This document shows, in pieces, positions 10,005-21,460 of a stretch of DNA of 64,000 nt (positions are counted from its first letter, which is position 1; every line of letters begins with the position of its first letter). Location: contig JAQFVV010012490.1 of the NCBI GenBank assembly GCA_028023455.1, forward strand, positions 2,358,001 to 2,422,000, written 5' to 3'. The translations under genes and the position numbers were made by a program. A model generated the notes under the pieces. That model was not told where the DNA came from. It did not search any database and saw nothing but the letters and a program-made list of their open reading frames with translations. The stretch is from Epiperipatus broadwayi (lineage: Eukaryota > Onychophora > Udeonychophora > Euonychophora > Peripatidae).

Positions 10005-10511
10005 TTAGACACATCTGTTTGTGTTCTTGCAAGCACTTTTCAATAGGATGCAGTTTTTTCTTTTCATCATTTCAAGCGTAGGTTTTGTAGATGTTAGAAT
10101 TTCTTGTAGGGTGGTATGGCTCTGGAAAGCTGTTCTGATGTTGTACTGATTGCAGATTTTCCTTAATTTGTCTGCTATTTTTGGAATGTATGGGTACACT
10201 ACAGTACCAACAACTGTCTTTTCTCTTGAAGATTCTTTTTGTTTATTTAAAGTTTTATTAATAACAACAGGTGGATAACCATTTTCCATAAGAGTTTGTT
10301 CTATATAGATCTTTTCTTTTTCTAAATCACTGCTTTCTGAACAAACTTCTTTTGCTCTGTTCCATAGTGATAGTATAACTCCATGTTTTGTGTTTCTGGT
10401 CTGATTGGATGTATAGGCTAGGTATTTTCCTGTATGTGTAGGTTTTCGGTAAACTGTAGTTTTGATTTTGCCATTAGGGAGTCTTGTCACAAGAACATCT
10501 AAGAATGTCAA
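10005..10511 (-). pseudogene. PLE 2 RT thumb and linker, with start of GIY-YIG domain
   Basis: An open frame of 168 codons beginning MTFLDVLVTRLPNGKIKTTV, then YRKPTHTGKYLAYTS, a standard PLE post-catalytic block, NGYPPVVINKTL, and VVYPYIPKIADKLRKIC. It ends KNCILLKSACKNTNRCV. In the related copy at 38 kb this point continues into NCVYEIPCECGRTYISET, the nuclease core. That core is absent here, so roughly sixty residues have been lost by deletion. Confidence 0.8.
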
Positions 10512-10596
10512 TTTTTATTCTTGTTCTGATTCTTCAGTAAATTTAATTGATGGAGAGATATTGTTGATGTGTTTCCAGAAAGTTTGTAATAGTGTT

Positions 10597-11233
10597 TCAC
10601 ATGTGGCCATAAAACAAATGAGTCATCCACATAGCGAAGCCAAACTTTAGGTGGATATGGAGTAGTTTTTTTTTGGCTAAAATTTCAAGTTCTCCCATGT
10701 AAATATTGTTAATCAGGAAAGACAATGGTGAGCCCATAGCCACTCCTTGATTTTCTTGGAAGAATTCTGTGTTATATTGAAAGTAAATTGTTTTTATGCA
10801 GAATGTTAATAGTTCCTTTATACTATCAACAGGAAGAGCTGTTCTGGTTTGTAAACTATTATCACCATTTAATTTTATCCTTACAATAGACAATACTTCT
10901 TCACATGGTACATTCGTAAATAAACAACTTTCCACATCAAAGCTTAACAGTAAGTCAGTTCTTTCAATTTTCATGTCCTTGATTAATTCTACAAAGTGTC
11001 TAGAATCCTTAACAAAGGACTGGTTCTTGTATGCCAAAGGACTTAGAACTTTGAAGAAATCTTGCCAAATTTTGGCAAGGTAAATCTCTAGAACTAACAA
11101 TAGGTCTTAATGAAACATAATCCTTATGGATTTTAGGTAGGCCATAAAGATGAGGAATTTTGCTGAAATATGTCATTTTACTTTTTTCTGAATCAATGAA
11201 GTACTTGTGATGCTTTCTGAGTAATGCTTGCAA
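10597..11233 (-). pseudogene. PLE 2 reverse transcriptase (remnant)
   Basis: Two frames together give LYGLPKIHKD with LRPIVSSRD (11,009-11,233), then LSFDVESCLFTNVPCEEVL and GVAMGSPLSFLINNIYMGELE (10,597-11,100). These match PLE RT blocks. The expected (R)YVDDTF catalytic block has become FAMWMTHLFYGH, so both catalytic aspartates are gone. The N-terminal region beyond 11,250 is missing, where the inverted arm begins. Confidence 0.85.
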
Positions 11234-11272
11234 CTTTGTTTCTGTGCTCAGTATTGATGATTAGAAGAAAGA

Positions 11273-11821
11273 AAACAGATATATCTAACATAACAGAACA
11301 TGTATGTGTCAATGAACATATATGTTCAATTGGGAAAAATATAAAAATATTGGATAGAGAAGAAAAGGTACAAACAAGAAAATTTAAAGAAGCTGCTCAC
11401 ATGACAATGGCAAAAAATCCCATAAGCCAACCCAGTGTGACTATACATAATGTATGGAAACCACTAACCAACTTTGCTCTTAGGAAAAAGTGGAGAAATC
11501 AGGAGGAACCTCATAGATAAGTATATGAAATTACTACATACTGTTGCCTTTGGCAGGATAGCTCAGTTGGTTAGAGCGTTATCTTAAAATTTAAAACTCA
11601 AGAATCTAATAATCTCATGCTAGTACTGTCACTGGTCAGGCCAGCAACACCTGAAGAAGATGGGAGACTAATACCTCTTAAAACGTTGTGCATATGCTTG
11701 CCTGTTTTGATGTGTTATTACTAACAGCTGAATGTATTTGGAATATTTAAATAAAGTTAATTTTTTCTAAAGACATTCAATACATATATTAGATGATGGT
11801 AATAGTCCAATATAAAAATAC
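11273..11821 (+). mobile_element. Inverted 5'-truncated PLE 2 copy forming the right arm
   Basis: This is the reverse complement of 9,464-10,020 over about 550 bp. It encodes the same C-terminal peptide (EHVCVNEHICSIGKNIKILD, then EEKVQTRKFKEAAHMTMA, then PISQPSVTIHNVW) on the plus strand and ends with the same 3' UTR. Terminal repeats in inverted orientation, arising from a partial second copy, are a known PLE feature. The peptide here is slightly less eroded than in the left arm. Confidence 0.85.
11548..11640 (+). repeat. tRNA-like segment in PLE 2 terminal region, right arm
   Basis: Counterpart of the left-arm segment. The A box TAGCTCAGTTGG (11,559-11,570) is kept, while the B box has decayed to a CTAATAATCTC-like sequence. 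Its presence at the same place in both arms shows that it predates the inversion. Confidence 0.55.
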
Positions 11822-14800
11822 AACTAGAACACAATCATCACAAACTTTCAGGAAAACACATTGTTTATTATTTTTGTATAAAAAAAAAAATTGTTTCAGA
11901 TTTTCCAATTTTTTCTTCAGAGTTTATTATAAGCCTATATATTTTTTGTACAAATCAAGTACTGTATAAAAGTTTATCTGATTAGCATTAACGGTGAAGA
12001 AAGTGTTTTATTAAAAACAATATTTTATATACAAAACGTATTTAATTTTAATCCTCAAGAATACTTTCACTTTTATAAAATACGTTTTGTTTATTTCTTT
12101 TTTGAATAAAACAAACTCATAAACAATAGAAAGCTATTATTGTTACACATTCTAGCATATTTTTGATTTGCTAGCTTTAATCAACATATTGAATCTCTTA
12201 GAAAAAAGGTTATTGTTACTAGATTTTATTTTTATTAAATATTGATATTGGGACTTCCGCAAAAATAAGAAATCTAATGTGGGTTGTGATGAAAAAATTG
12301 ATAAATGCTGCTATAGATAGTTCATATTCATTTATATAATATAATAGGAAAAAAATTACTAGAAAAATTAAAAATCGAAAAATTTTAACAATAATAAAAA
12401 GAATTAAAAGATAATAAAATTCTCACATTACACTTCTCATTCTCTCTATTATTATCACACAGTTTGTTTCTTTACTCTTTGATTCAGAAGGTCAGATCTT
12501 GAAAAATGATTGCGTGCTTAAATTTTATACCAACAGAGAAATCTCATTACAATAAATTAATAATACACTATTCAAAACAGCGAATAAGTATATCCTAGAG
12601 ACAATTAAACATATAAAAATTAATAATAATTACAATTACATTTTTGTTGTATTTAAAGTTGATATCGACAGAGGAATCTCATTCATTACAATAAATTACT
12701 GGTAAAAAACAAGCTCTCTAATATTAACAAGTATTTATTGTAATTGAGGAAAAAAATAATAAACTACTCAAAACTGCAAATTAAGTACATCCTAAAGACA
12801 ATTTTACAGATAAAAAATAATGATTACAATTATATTTTAAAATAATTTTTAATGGCGTTATTTTGAGATGAAATATAAATAGTAATAAAAAAAATTTGTT
12901 TGCTACATAATATGTCCTCTATATCTGCATTATTTTATCACAAGTCTCTTGATTATCCAAAATTAATGATCAATAATGAATCTTATATAGATTTTCAATA
13001 TATGCATCAAGACCATCAATCCAGACATTTTTAATATATACATACATTGTTTACTTACAATAAAATTTAATTTAAAATCATAAAATTAAAATTGAGAGGA
13101 TTTCTCCCTCTACTCTAGAATTATCTATTATATGCTTTAGTATTCAATGTTTACCAGATGGTAATGCAATTTAATCCCCAGACTAATATTTGGCTTTTGC
13201 CATTATCAATGAATACTCGGGATTCAAAGCAGAAACCAATGCAGTTATATTCATCTGGCAGCCATCTTTAAATCCTTATTTTACAAGAAATTCTATAAAA
13301 AGACAAAGGCCAGAATTTATTAATGGGATTAAATGTGATAGAACAGAGAAAAGACAACAGCTTTTGATTATATTTATTAAAGTGAATCACATAATATATT
13401 GATATAAGCATAATTAACAAAAATATATATTTAAATTTAAAAAAGCACATGTATATATGTGTGTGTGCATATGTAAATTGGTAGATTCAATCATTACCTA
13501 TAAAAAAAAATTAAAACTTACTATCCTGTTTCATCATTCTATTTATAATGAAAATTAATGATGATAAAGTGTAAAAGAGATAATGGTAAATTTGAAAAAT
13601 GTTACACAGTAATTATCTGTACAGAGGTCAACAGTCATTTTTTTATAATATATCATTGCAGCAATTGTGATTGCATTGTAGATTAGAAAACTAAATTTCT
13701 TTAAAAATGATTTCAAGGCACAAAATTATATGTTAGCAGTTCTTCTAAACCTAAAAAAAAAAACTTGAAGTGCTCCATTTTCAAATTCCTACTTACTTTT
13801 GAATTTATTCAAACATTCTTACTGCAATCTATAATTGGTGTCACTCGATTCAGTAAATGCTTTGATAGTCTTAATATAGATTCAATGCCATTTGGCATAC
13901 ATTACGTAACTGTGAACTAGAACATTTCTTCTGTTCATATCCTCCCACCCAAAAATATTATGCTATTTCAATCTTCAGTAAATATTTGTCACATACTGCA
14001 AATATAACTTTACTAATTTCAATGGTAAAACTAATACTAGCGCAAATTTTGTTGAACTTTTCCACAATTTCATGAAGAGATTATATGTATTTATTGAATA
14101 ATTGTTTTTATTTTGTATATATAATTGTTTAGCTTTTACCACTAAATAAAAAATTTCCATTTTATCATAAAAACAAAATATTTTATACAACTACTTATTG
14201 TAAATAAACTTTATTTTATAATCAAAGGCAAAAAATAAACCATTCAATATTTCAAAGATAGCAAAAAGGTAACTGGTAAACAAATGAGACTAAAACTTAG
14301 AGGGGGCACTGCAAGACAAGAAAATAATTGCTGTTATACTGGAAAATAATATATCTGGAATTTTCAATTGCAATTTAATCAATAAATTTTAACTTTTTTT
14401 TTTTACTTAAAACATTTTTTTGAACCTACAGCTAAATAAACTAGTCTACTAAAGCATATACTTCTACAATAAATAAATTGTATAAAGAATGCAATTGCTA
14501 TGATGAATGTTGTTAAATGATATAGCACATGAATGTGCAAAGCATTTCGAACCTTCCCACTCTACGTACACATTTTTGTCACATTTTGAAAAATTTGGTT
14601 ATCAGTGCAATTTTTTTCTAATTATTCTGCTATACAATTTTAGCTACAAGACAGAAAAACAGAATTAAAAAATTAATTAACATTAAATAATTTTCAAGCA
14701 AGAAATACTTCTGAATATGGAATAACTAAATCAACAATCTATTTTTTCTATGATTTTTATTGCCTAAGTTTGTTTATGCATTTGATTTTATACTTTTAAG

Positions 14801-15648
14801 AATACAGTTTTAATTTTCATTGTAAGCCCAGAAAAGGAGTTAAAAAACAAATAGACTCAAGTAAAAAAATAATTTCCAAGTAGGAAAGTAAAAATTCTGA
14901 ATAAAGAATGTTTAAATTAATAAACTACACTAGTTATAATTTTTATTATAATAATTTGATTTTTACTTTTAAAAATTTGAATTTTTGCTAAAATCAAACT
15001 TCAAATTTTTATATACAATACAGACATTAAAGTATGTACAATTAAATTGATTTTGCATTATATTTGGTGTTGGATGACAACTTTGCTCTAAATTGAAAAT
15101 GGATTACATTTAAATACATACATTTCAATGTACACTATAATGAATAGATTGCATGATAAATAAATTTCTGGAATCAATTCCATTCATTGTAAAATGCTTG
15201 TCTGTAGTATGTTTTGGGATAGTTAATGCATAAACTGACTGCAAAATTAAAATACCATTATTCAATAAAATTTATAAAACAATTTGTTGCTATGTATTTA
15301 TATGATGTTTAAGAATCAGAAGTGACAGATTAAATTTTAAATCAGGAAACTTCTAGCTTTCAAGTTCACCAGTTTGTCATTATGCTAAACCACATAAGGC
15401 TCCAATTATATATGCTAAAACTTTTTCTGCCTGCTTTCCTAAGCAGCATATCTATCTTAATTAGAAAAACATCATAGGATATTTTGCATATCTGAATGCT
15501 ATGCTCACAATCTAAAATTTTAATTCAAGTAAAAGTTGAAACTTTTTTTAGATTATCTGAGAATTTCAAAGCAACCTTAAGATTTTTTCAGATAACCAAT
15601 TCATAACCAATCTATGGATCATTTAATTATTGATAAGACAATGGATAT
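11822..15648. other. AT-rich DNA, no gene recognised
   Basis: Stops are dense in all frames. Only weak internal repetition was seen: a diverged duplication around 12,520-12,840 (CAGAG(G)AATCTCATT...ACAATAAATTA) and a short inverted repeat around ACAAAACGTATTT (about 12,035) and AAATACGTTTTGT (about 12,079). The short open frames at 13.2-13.45 and 14.0-14.2 kb show no family features. Confidence 0.5.
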
Positions 15649-15689
15649 TTAGCTAATTATACATATATACCAAAGAAAGAAAAAAAACA

Positions 15690-15840
15690 ATAAACCCTCA
15701 CCAATTCCCCACTGTTTAGTCTGGTGAGTAACATTTTTTTTGTTCACTGGATGCTTGAGCTGCCGTTGCTCTAGAATAGTCCACAACTGAGCTTTTATTT
15801 TCTTATTATAATAATAAAAGTCAGTGTTTGCTGGCATCAA
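15690..15840 (-). other. Candidate minus-strand exon, unidentified
   Basis: The open stretch reads MPANTDFYYYNKKIKAQLW, then TILEQRQLKHPVNKKNVTH and QTKQWGIG. An in-frame TAA lies just upstream of the ATG, and a possible donor (TTG|GTGAGG) lies where the peptide turns to low-complexity Phe. The composition is less AT-biased than its surroundings. I do not recognise it. It may be a short exon, a TE fragment, or chance. Confidence 0.2.
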
Positions 15841-18800
15841 ATATTGTTTTTATTCATTTAGCCTTCATTCTACAAAATTTAAAATATATATTCCTTATAT
15901 TGGAACTTTTAAAAAGATATTTTTTTATTTCATTCTCTAAAAAGAATGAAATGAAGAATCATCTCAAATCAGTACAATTCAATTGTGATGCTTCTCAACT
16001 GTTTTAAAGAGTAAATTATTATTATTTACATATATGTGTGTATTTGATTCATTTTTAAATATATTTGTATTAAAAATTTTATTGTTATGATTAAACAGTG
16101 CTTATATTATTAATAGCTATATATTTTTTAAATATATATATAAAGTAAAAATGTTATTGATAATAAATAGTAGTCTCATTTATTATATATATAAAGTGAT
16201 TACAAAATGAACAAAAAATTGACTGAAAAAATGTGAAGTTAAACGCACTTTTTAAAAAAAAAAAATGCAAATAATCAAGACAGCATATCTTGTTTATTAA
16301 CCCAATTTAATATGGCTTGCTTTTTTTTTTAAATGTATTTCATTTTATAAGATAGACACATTCAAGTGTTTATAAAAAGATGACAATTTAAATAAAATAA
16401 TCATGAATTGGCTCTGTTTTTAGATTATTATAGTAAATTACATTGATTTTCTTTTTCAATTTGAATCTATATAATCTTACAATCTAAACAATATAAAGAA
16501 AGGCATTATTTTTTATCTTAAGAAAAACAGTAAAGATAAACCATAGTTTATCATTAATAAAAGTATGACATTTCAGCCAGCAATAACATTAGTTATATAA
16601 TATTAAAATAATATTTTCTTTTACAATCAATACATTTTAACACTATTTCAATATAAAATATATATCAAAATGTAAATAAATAAAATTTCATACAGGCAAA
16701 GTCAAGAAAAAATATCAGACATATGTATATTTGTAATCTCAGATGACAAAATCAGGTAGTATATTTTTTATTTTCTAAAAGTACTTTTTTTTTTAATTTG
16801 CCATTTAACGCCATGCTCTCTTAGATTATAATCATGCATGTCATGAAATATTTCTTAATTATAGAACAACACACAGAATGCATTTATGTCTTAATAATTA
16901 AAGATACTGTTATCCTACTGTGTTGATTAATTAAGAAAATGTAATTACTGCATATGGCACGTATTCAGGGATTATATAAATATTAAAAATATTAATTTCA
17001 ATAATGTCCTGAAATAGTTTAAATATAAAAAATAACCTACAAGAATTTGACAACAGAAAAAAAAAACTTTATAATTTCTATATTATATAGATTTTTTTGT
17101 TGTTATTAAATGTCAATTTATATTGTAGAGGTGATGATATAATTTTTTTTTTTAATACTGAATTATTTTTTTATTAAATATATCATTTTATTTAGTAAAG
17201 GTGAAGAGATTATGTTATATAATTTTTTTTTTAATACTGAATTATTTTTTTATTAAATATATCATTTTATTTAGTAAAGGTGAAGAGATTATGTTATATA
17301 TATATATATTTTTTTCCATTATAATAAAATGTTGAAACAATCTCCAAAAAACTGAATTATTTGAAAGATAGATGCTAATGTGAAAATTCTTTTTGTCAAT
17401 ATTGTTTCTTATATTTAAATCTCATTATTTTTGATAATCAATGTTTTCCATCTCTGCACTAATTAGTCAAAAGCATATCAATTTAAGAAATCATTAATAA
17501 TTTTTGCCAATGAATTTTGCTAAAGAAAAGACCAAAAAATAATCGGAAATAATAAGACAATAAAAATCTGCACTATTCCTTTAAGTAATATTTATTAAGG
17601 CTATTATAACCTTAAGACTATTCCTTTAAAAAATTAAATGCTGATATCTTTATTAAAATTATATTCATCTCCAATTTTAATCCAGAAAATAAAGAAATAA
17701 ATTAATTCAAAATCTACAAGGAAATAAAAACAAGTGGTTCTTAAAAATGCAAAGAACTAAGGTAAAAAATCACAGAATATTGAATAATAACAGGAAAATA
17801 CCTGTTTAATATGAAGTGATAAATATTATCTAATCAAGAGATCTAAGAAACACATTTTGTTTTTAAGTCAATTATCTTTTCAATGTTACAAATATAGTAT
17901 GTTTATGCTATCATAAATATTTTTATATTAAAATAATCTAAATAAAAAAATTTAATAAAATTTTTAAGTTTACTAAACCAGCTTTTTAGTTCTTCATGAT
18001 ATGATTAACAATAAAGGTAAATGATCCAATGTTCTTAAAATGGAAATATAATTCCACATACTCCTCAATAATTCAATTACCACTATTTTATTTGATTCCT
18101 TATTATTTTCTAGATGCAACAACCAGTATGAGTTATAAATATCATATGTATACAAATAGTATAGTTTTTGAATCTAAATTTTCACCTTCTTTCTACAATC
18201 CATTTTAGAGTATTAAATAAAATAAATTCCCACTTTCTCAATCTTTCAACTGTTTCTTTTACATTTATTTAAACATAAATTCTTACATTGAAATTAATTA
18301 TAAAACATGTTATTTAAACTTGTCATGTTATATAATATACATAGTAAATTACAGCTATTCAATTCTATTTTATCAAAATATTTGTTTTTTAAACAGAAGT
18401 GTGTGTGTTTTTGTTTTTTTTTTAAAGTGTATTTTAAATTATTGATTTGGTGAAGTATTTTTATTGAGATTATTGCTTAATTATTGTTAACTCAATTTTT
18501 TTTTTTTTTAAAAAAAAAAAAAGATCAATAGCTCATATTTTTTAAAAACTTGAATTCTATCTTAGAATTTGTGCTTTTACATTTTTTAAAAAAAAAAATC
18601 TTAAATCTAGATCAAATATCATGTCATTAAATTTTAATTTTATAAGTTACTAAAATATTTATGTTTTCTATAAATACATCACAAATTTTGCAATTTTTTA
18701 GTTGTGCTATTATTTTTGATAATATATAATTAATTAATTTTTGATATAAAAAAAAATGTTTAAAAAAATGAAAATGTAAAAACAGATATTCTGTGATTTT

Positions 18801-19999
18801 TTTAAGTCAAATTGAAAACTGAAAAAATACTAATAAGATCTGTTGATGCTCAATGTTCACCAGAATGCATGAAAAAGCCATAAACAGCATGTCATAATTA
18901 CAAAAGCTTCAGATTTTGCCATTCATGCATACATGTCTTGTATACTGGGAAATTATTAATCACTAAATGGGAAATATGATTTATAAGTAGTCTAGTGGAA
19001 TTTCTGATGTTTGAAGCCATGTTAGGGATCATTAGGATGATGTAATATTCAAAGACAATATGTGATATCAATCATCACAATATAAGAACATATTTAGATA
19101 CTATGTTATAATAACAATCTCATTTTTTATTTTTCATTATCATTCTCTTCCTTCTATTTGTTTAATAATTTATTGTATGGATATTTTAGTTTTATAAATA
19201 ATAAATTGATGTAATTTATTACATCATTTTTTAAATAACATTTTTTTAAAAATGCAATATTAATAGTTTGTACAATTATAAACTATTATTATTGTTATTA
19301 TATAATTCAGTTATGAATATAAAGACTACACACTGTTATAAATCTGAAACATGAAAGTTCAAATGAAGATGCAATCAGATAGTTAACACTACTATTTGAA
19401 AACAAACAAAATCTTAAAAAGTTAATCAAATTTGAGAAAGATTTTATATCTTAATTTCATAGAAGTTAGGGGGAAAATAAAAACAATAAAATATCTTCTA
19501 TTGTTAGAATGCAAAAAAGATTAAGCACTTTTCTGAAACAAGATTAATTCATTACAAATAAAACAACAGGTTATAGTTACTACAAAATGATCAACTAAGA
19601 AAATATTAAATATATATCAAATGGATAAAAAAAAAAAGGGGATATTAAAGTGTCCAGAAAAAATAAAATAATTTAAAAACCATTTCTTAACAAAAATGCT
19701 AGAATATTTTTTCATAAAAGCAAAAAAACTCACACCTATGATATAATTATAAAATGTATAAATAAAATAAATTAAAATGACATCAGGACAAGTTCAATTT
19801 TTAATACAAAAAACAACAAAATATTTTTAGGTATTAATGATGACATTGGTCTATATATTAAAATAAACTAGATATGAGAATAGTCCTCTATTCTAAGAGA
19901 ATTACCATTAGAATTGTAAAAAAAAAAAAAAAAACAATTCTAGATCAATTAAAATATAACTGTTTTCTCTTTTCTGTATAATTATAATTTTAAATAAAT
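15841..19999. other. AT-rich DNA, no gene recognised
   Basis: Long A and T homopolymer runs occur (for example at 16,250, 18,500 and 19,920), along with simple AT repeats. Apart from the tandem duplication at 17.1-17.3 kb nothing was recognised. Confidence 0.5.
17125..17302 (+). repeat. Tandem duplication, about 80-bp period, about two copies
   Basis: AATACTGAATTATTTTTTTA followed by ATCATTTTATTTAGTAAAGG and TGAAGAGATTATGTTATAT occurs at 17,153 and 17,233, nearly identical. Confidence 0.85.
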
Positions 20000-21460
20000 G
20001 CTAAAATATTTAAACCAAAAAAGGTATACATCACTTTAAAAATATCTTTTATTCATGTGGAACATGCTTTCAATACCTAAAGTATCATAATCATAGCTTT
20101 TTGTTTTTAGTCTTGTTACATTTTGTTATTAGATATAATTGCTTGCTATTTGTAAAATTTACATAAAGTTAAAAATTTCTTGTTTTTAATACAAATTTAT
20201 ATAAATGATTTCAGAGAGGCCACTTTTTAAATACAGGGATGTTGGCTTCTTTTTTTATATATAGCGCATTCGTCCTTGGCTATTGTTCATGCTTCCTTAA
20301 TCTTTCTTTTTCTATCATCTTTTTTGGTGCACAAAATATCTGCTTTGGAGAGATCAAATTCGTGGCCTGATTATAGTTCATGTTCTAAAAATATTGTTGA
20401 GTACTCATTACTTCTTTTTGTTCTGTTATACAAGTAGTTGTGATGGGATAGGTTTGCTCTTGTTTCCTCATAATATGCGTTTAAGCAATCAATATTTTTG
20501 CACTTAATTTTATAGACTATTTGGTGCATAGCTTCCTTAGTTAGTTATCTTTAGAATTATTCAATAATTTGTTTACAGAAGGAAGTGATTAGAAAGTTAT
20601 ATATTTCTCTGCACATAAACCAGAGATTTAAAAAACATAAAATATAACATCAAGAAAATTAATTCCACGATAAAAAAATTATATAAACAAAATAAAGAAT
20701 CAAGCACATTCCAGTTCCAATAAGAGAAAATGAACTAGCCTCCATATGTGCATGGGTGGTGCAAAGACTTAAAACATGTGCAGGAAAATGTTTTCCAATA
20801 GCCTCCTTTTTAAACAAATCATTGAATAATTCTAAAGATAAACTAACTACGGAACCTGTGCACCAAATAGTCTATAAAATTAAGTACAAAAATACTGTTT
20901 GCTTAAGCACATATAAAAAAATGACCAAATCTATCCACCAGACTTGCCCAGCACAACTATTTGTATAACAGGGCAAAAAAAAAAAAATAAGTACTCATCA
21001 ATATTTTTCGAATAAGAATTGTAATTAGGCCATGAATTTGATTTCTCCAAAGTGAATATTGTATGCAATGAAAGAGATGATAGAAAAAAAAGATTAAGAA
21101 GACATGGACAATAGCCAAGAACAAATGTTATAAATAAAAAAGAAGCCAGCATTCCTCTATTTAAAAAGTGGCCTCTCTGAAATCATTTGCATAAAATTTG
21201 TATAAAAATAAGAATTTTAACTTTATGTACATTTTACAAATAGCAAGCAAGCACATATAATAGCAAAATGCAACAAGATTAAAAACAAAAAGTTATGATT
21301 ATAAGACTTAAGGTAAGCAAGTACATATAATAGCAAAATGCAACAAGATTAAAAACAAAAAGTTATGATTATAAGACTTAAGGTTTGAAAGCATGCTCAG
21401 CATGAATAAAAGATATTTTTAAAGTGGTATATGCCTTTTCTGGTTTAAATTTTTTAACAT
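20000..21460. mobile_element. Palindromic Penelope-like element remnant (PLE 3)
   Basis: The left arm (about 20,000-20,616) and right arm (about 20,775-21,460) are reverse complements of roughly 620 and 690 bp around a 158-bp spacer. Each arm encodes the start of a GIY-YIG domain, in opposite directions. The right arm reads FLNKSLNNSKDKLTTEP and QIVYKIKYKN, matching PLE 1's NRLINNSKDKIEPSQ and VVYSI. Both ends carry a GAAAGCATG motif; the right arm has GAAAG plus a CATGC-TCA-GCATG hairpin. This is the same layout as PLE 2: a partial copy in inverted orientation next to another partial copy. Confidence 0.8.
21246..21385 (+). repeat. 60-bp tandem duplication inside the PLE 3 right arm
   Basis: ACATATAATAGCAAAATGCA...ATTATAAGACTTAAGG occurs twice with a 60-bp period (21,253 and 21,313). 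The left arm has only one copy, so the duplication followed the inversion. Confidence 0.9.

Larger units (their letters stand above)
9464..10020 (-). repeat. Left arm of the about 550-bp PLE 2 inverted repeat
   Basis: The outer end GTATTTTTATATTGGAC (9464-9480) is matched by GTCCAATATAAAAATAC (11,805-11,821). The inner end ATCTGTTT (10,013-10,020) is matched by AAACAGAT (11,273-11,280). The arms differ by scattered substitutions and small indels. Confidence 0.85.
9464..11265 (-). mobile_element. Penelope-like element, second family (PLE 2), decayed
   Basis: The minus strand encodes PLE RT blocks from about 11,250 down to 10,005, then a C-terminal nuclease tail (9,993-9,775) and a 3' UTR with a tRNA-like segment to 9,464. 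The central core of the GIY-YIG domain is deleted: the text jumps from the KNCILLKSACK region straight to the AEHVC-like tail. The catalytic RT block is also mutated. An inverted, 5'-truncated copy of its 3' part lies immediately upstream, at 11,273-11,821. Confidence 0.85.

Noticed and set aside
10796-11083. A 95-codon plus-strand open frame
   Set aside because: It is the antisense shadow of the PLE 2 reverse transcriptase on the minus strand.
18490-18525. T13/A13 inverted repeat as a terminator hairpin
   Set aside because: Homopolymer runs are common throughout this AT-rich eukaryotic window and carry no specific signal.
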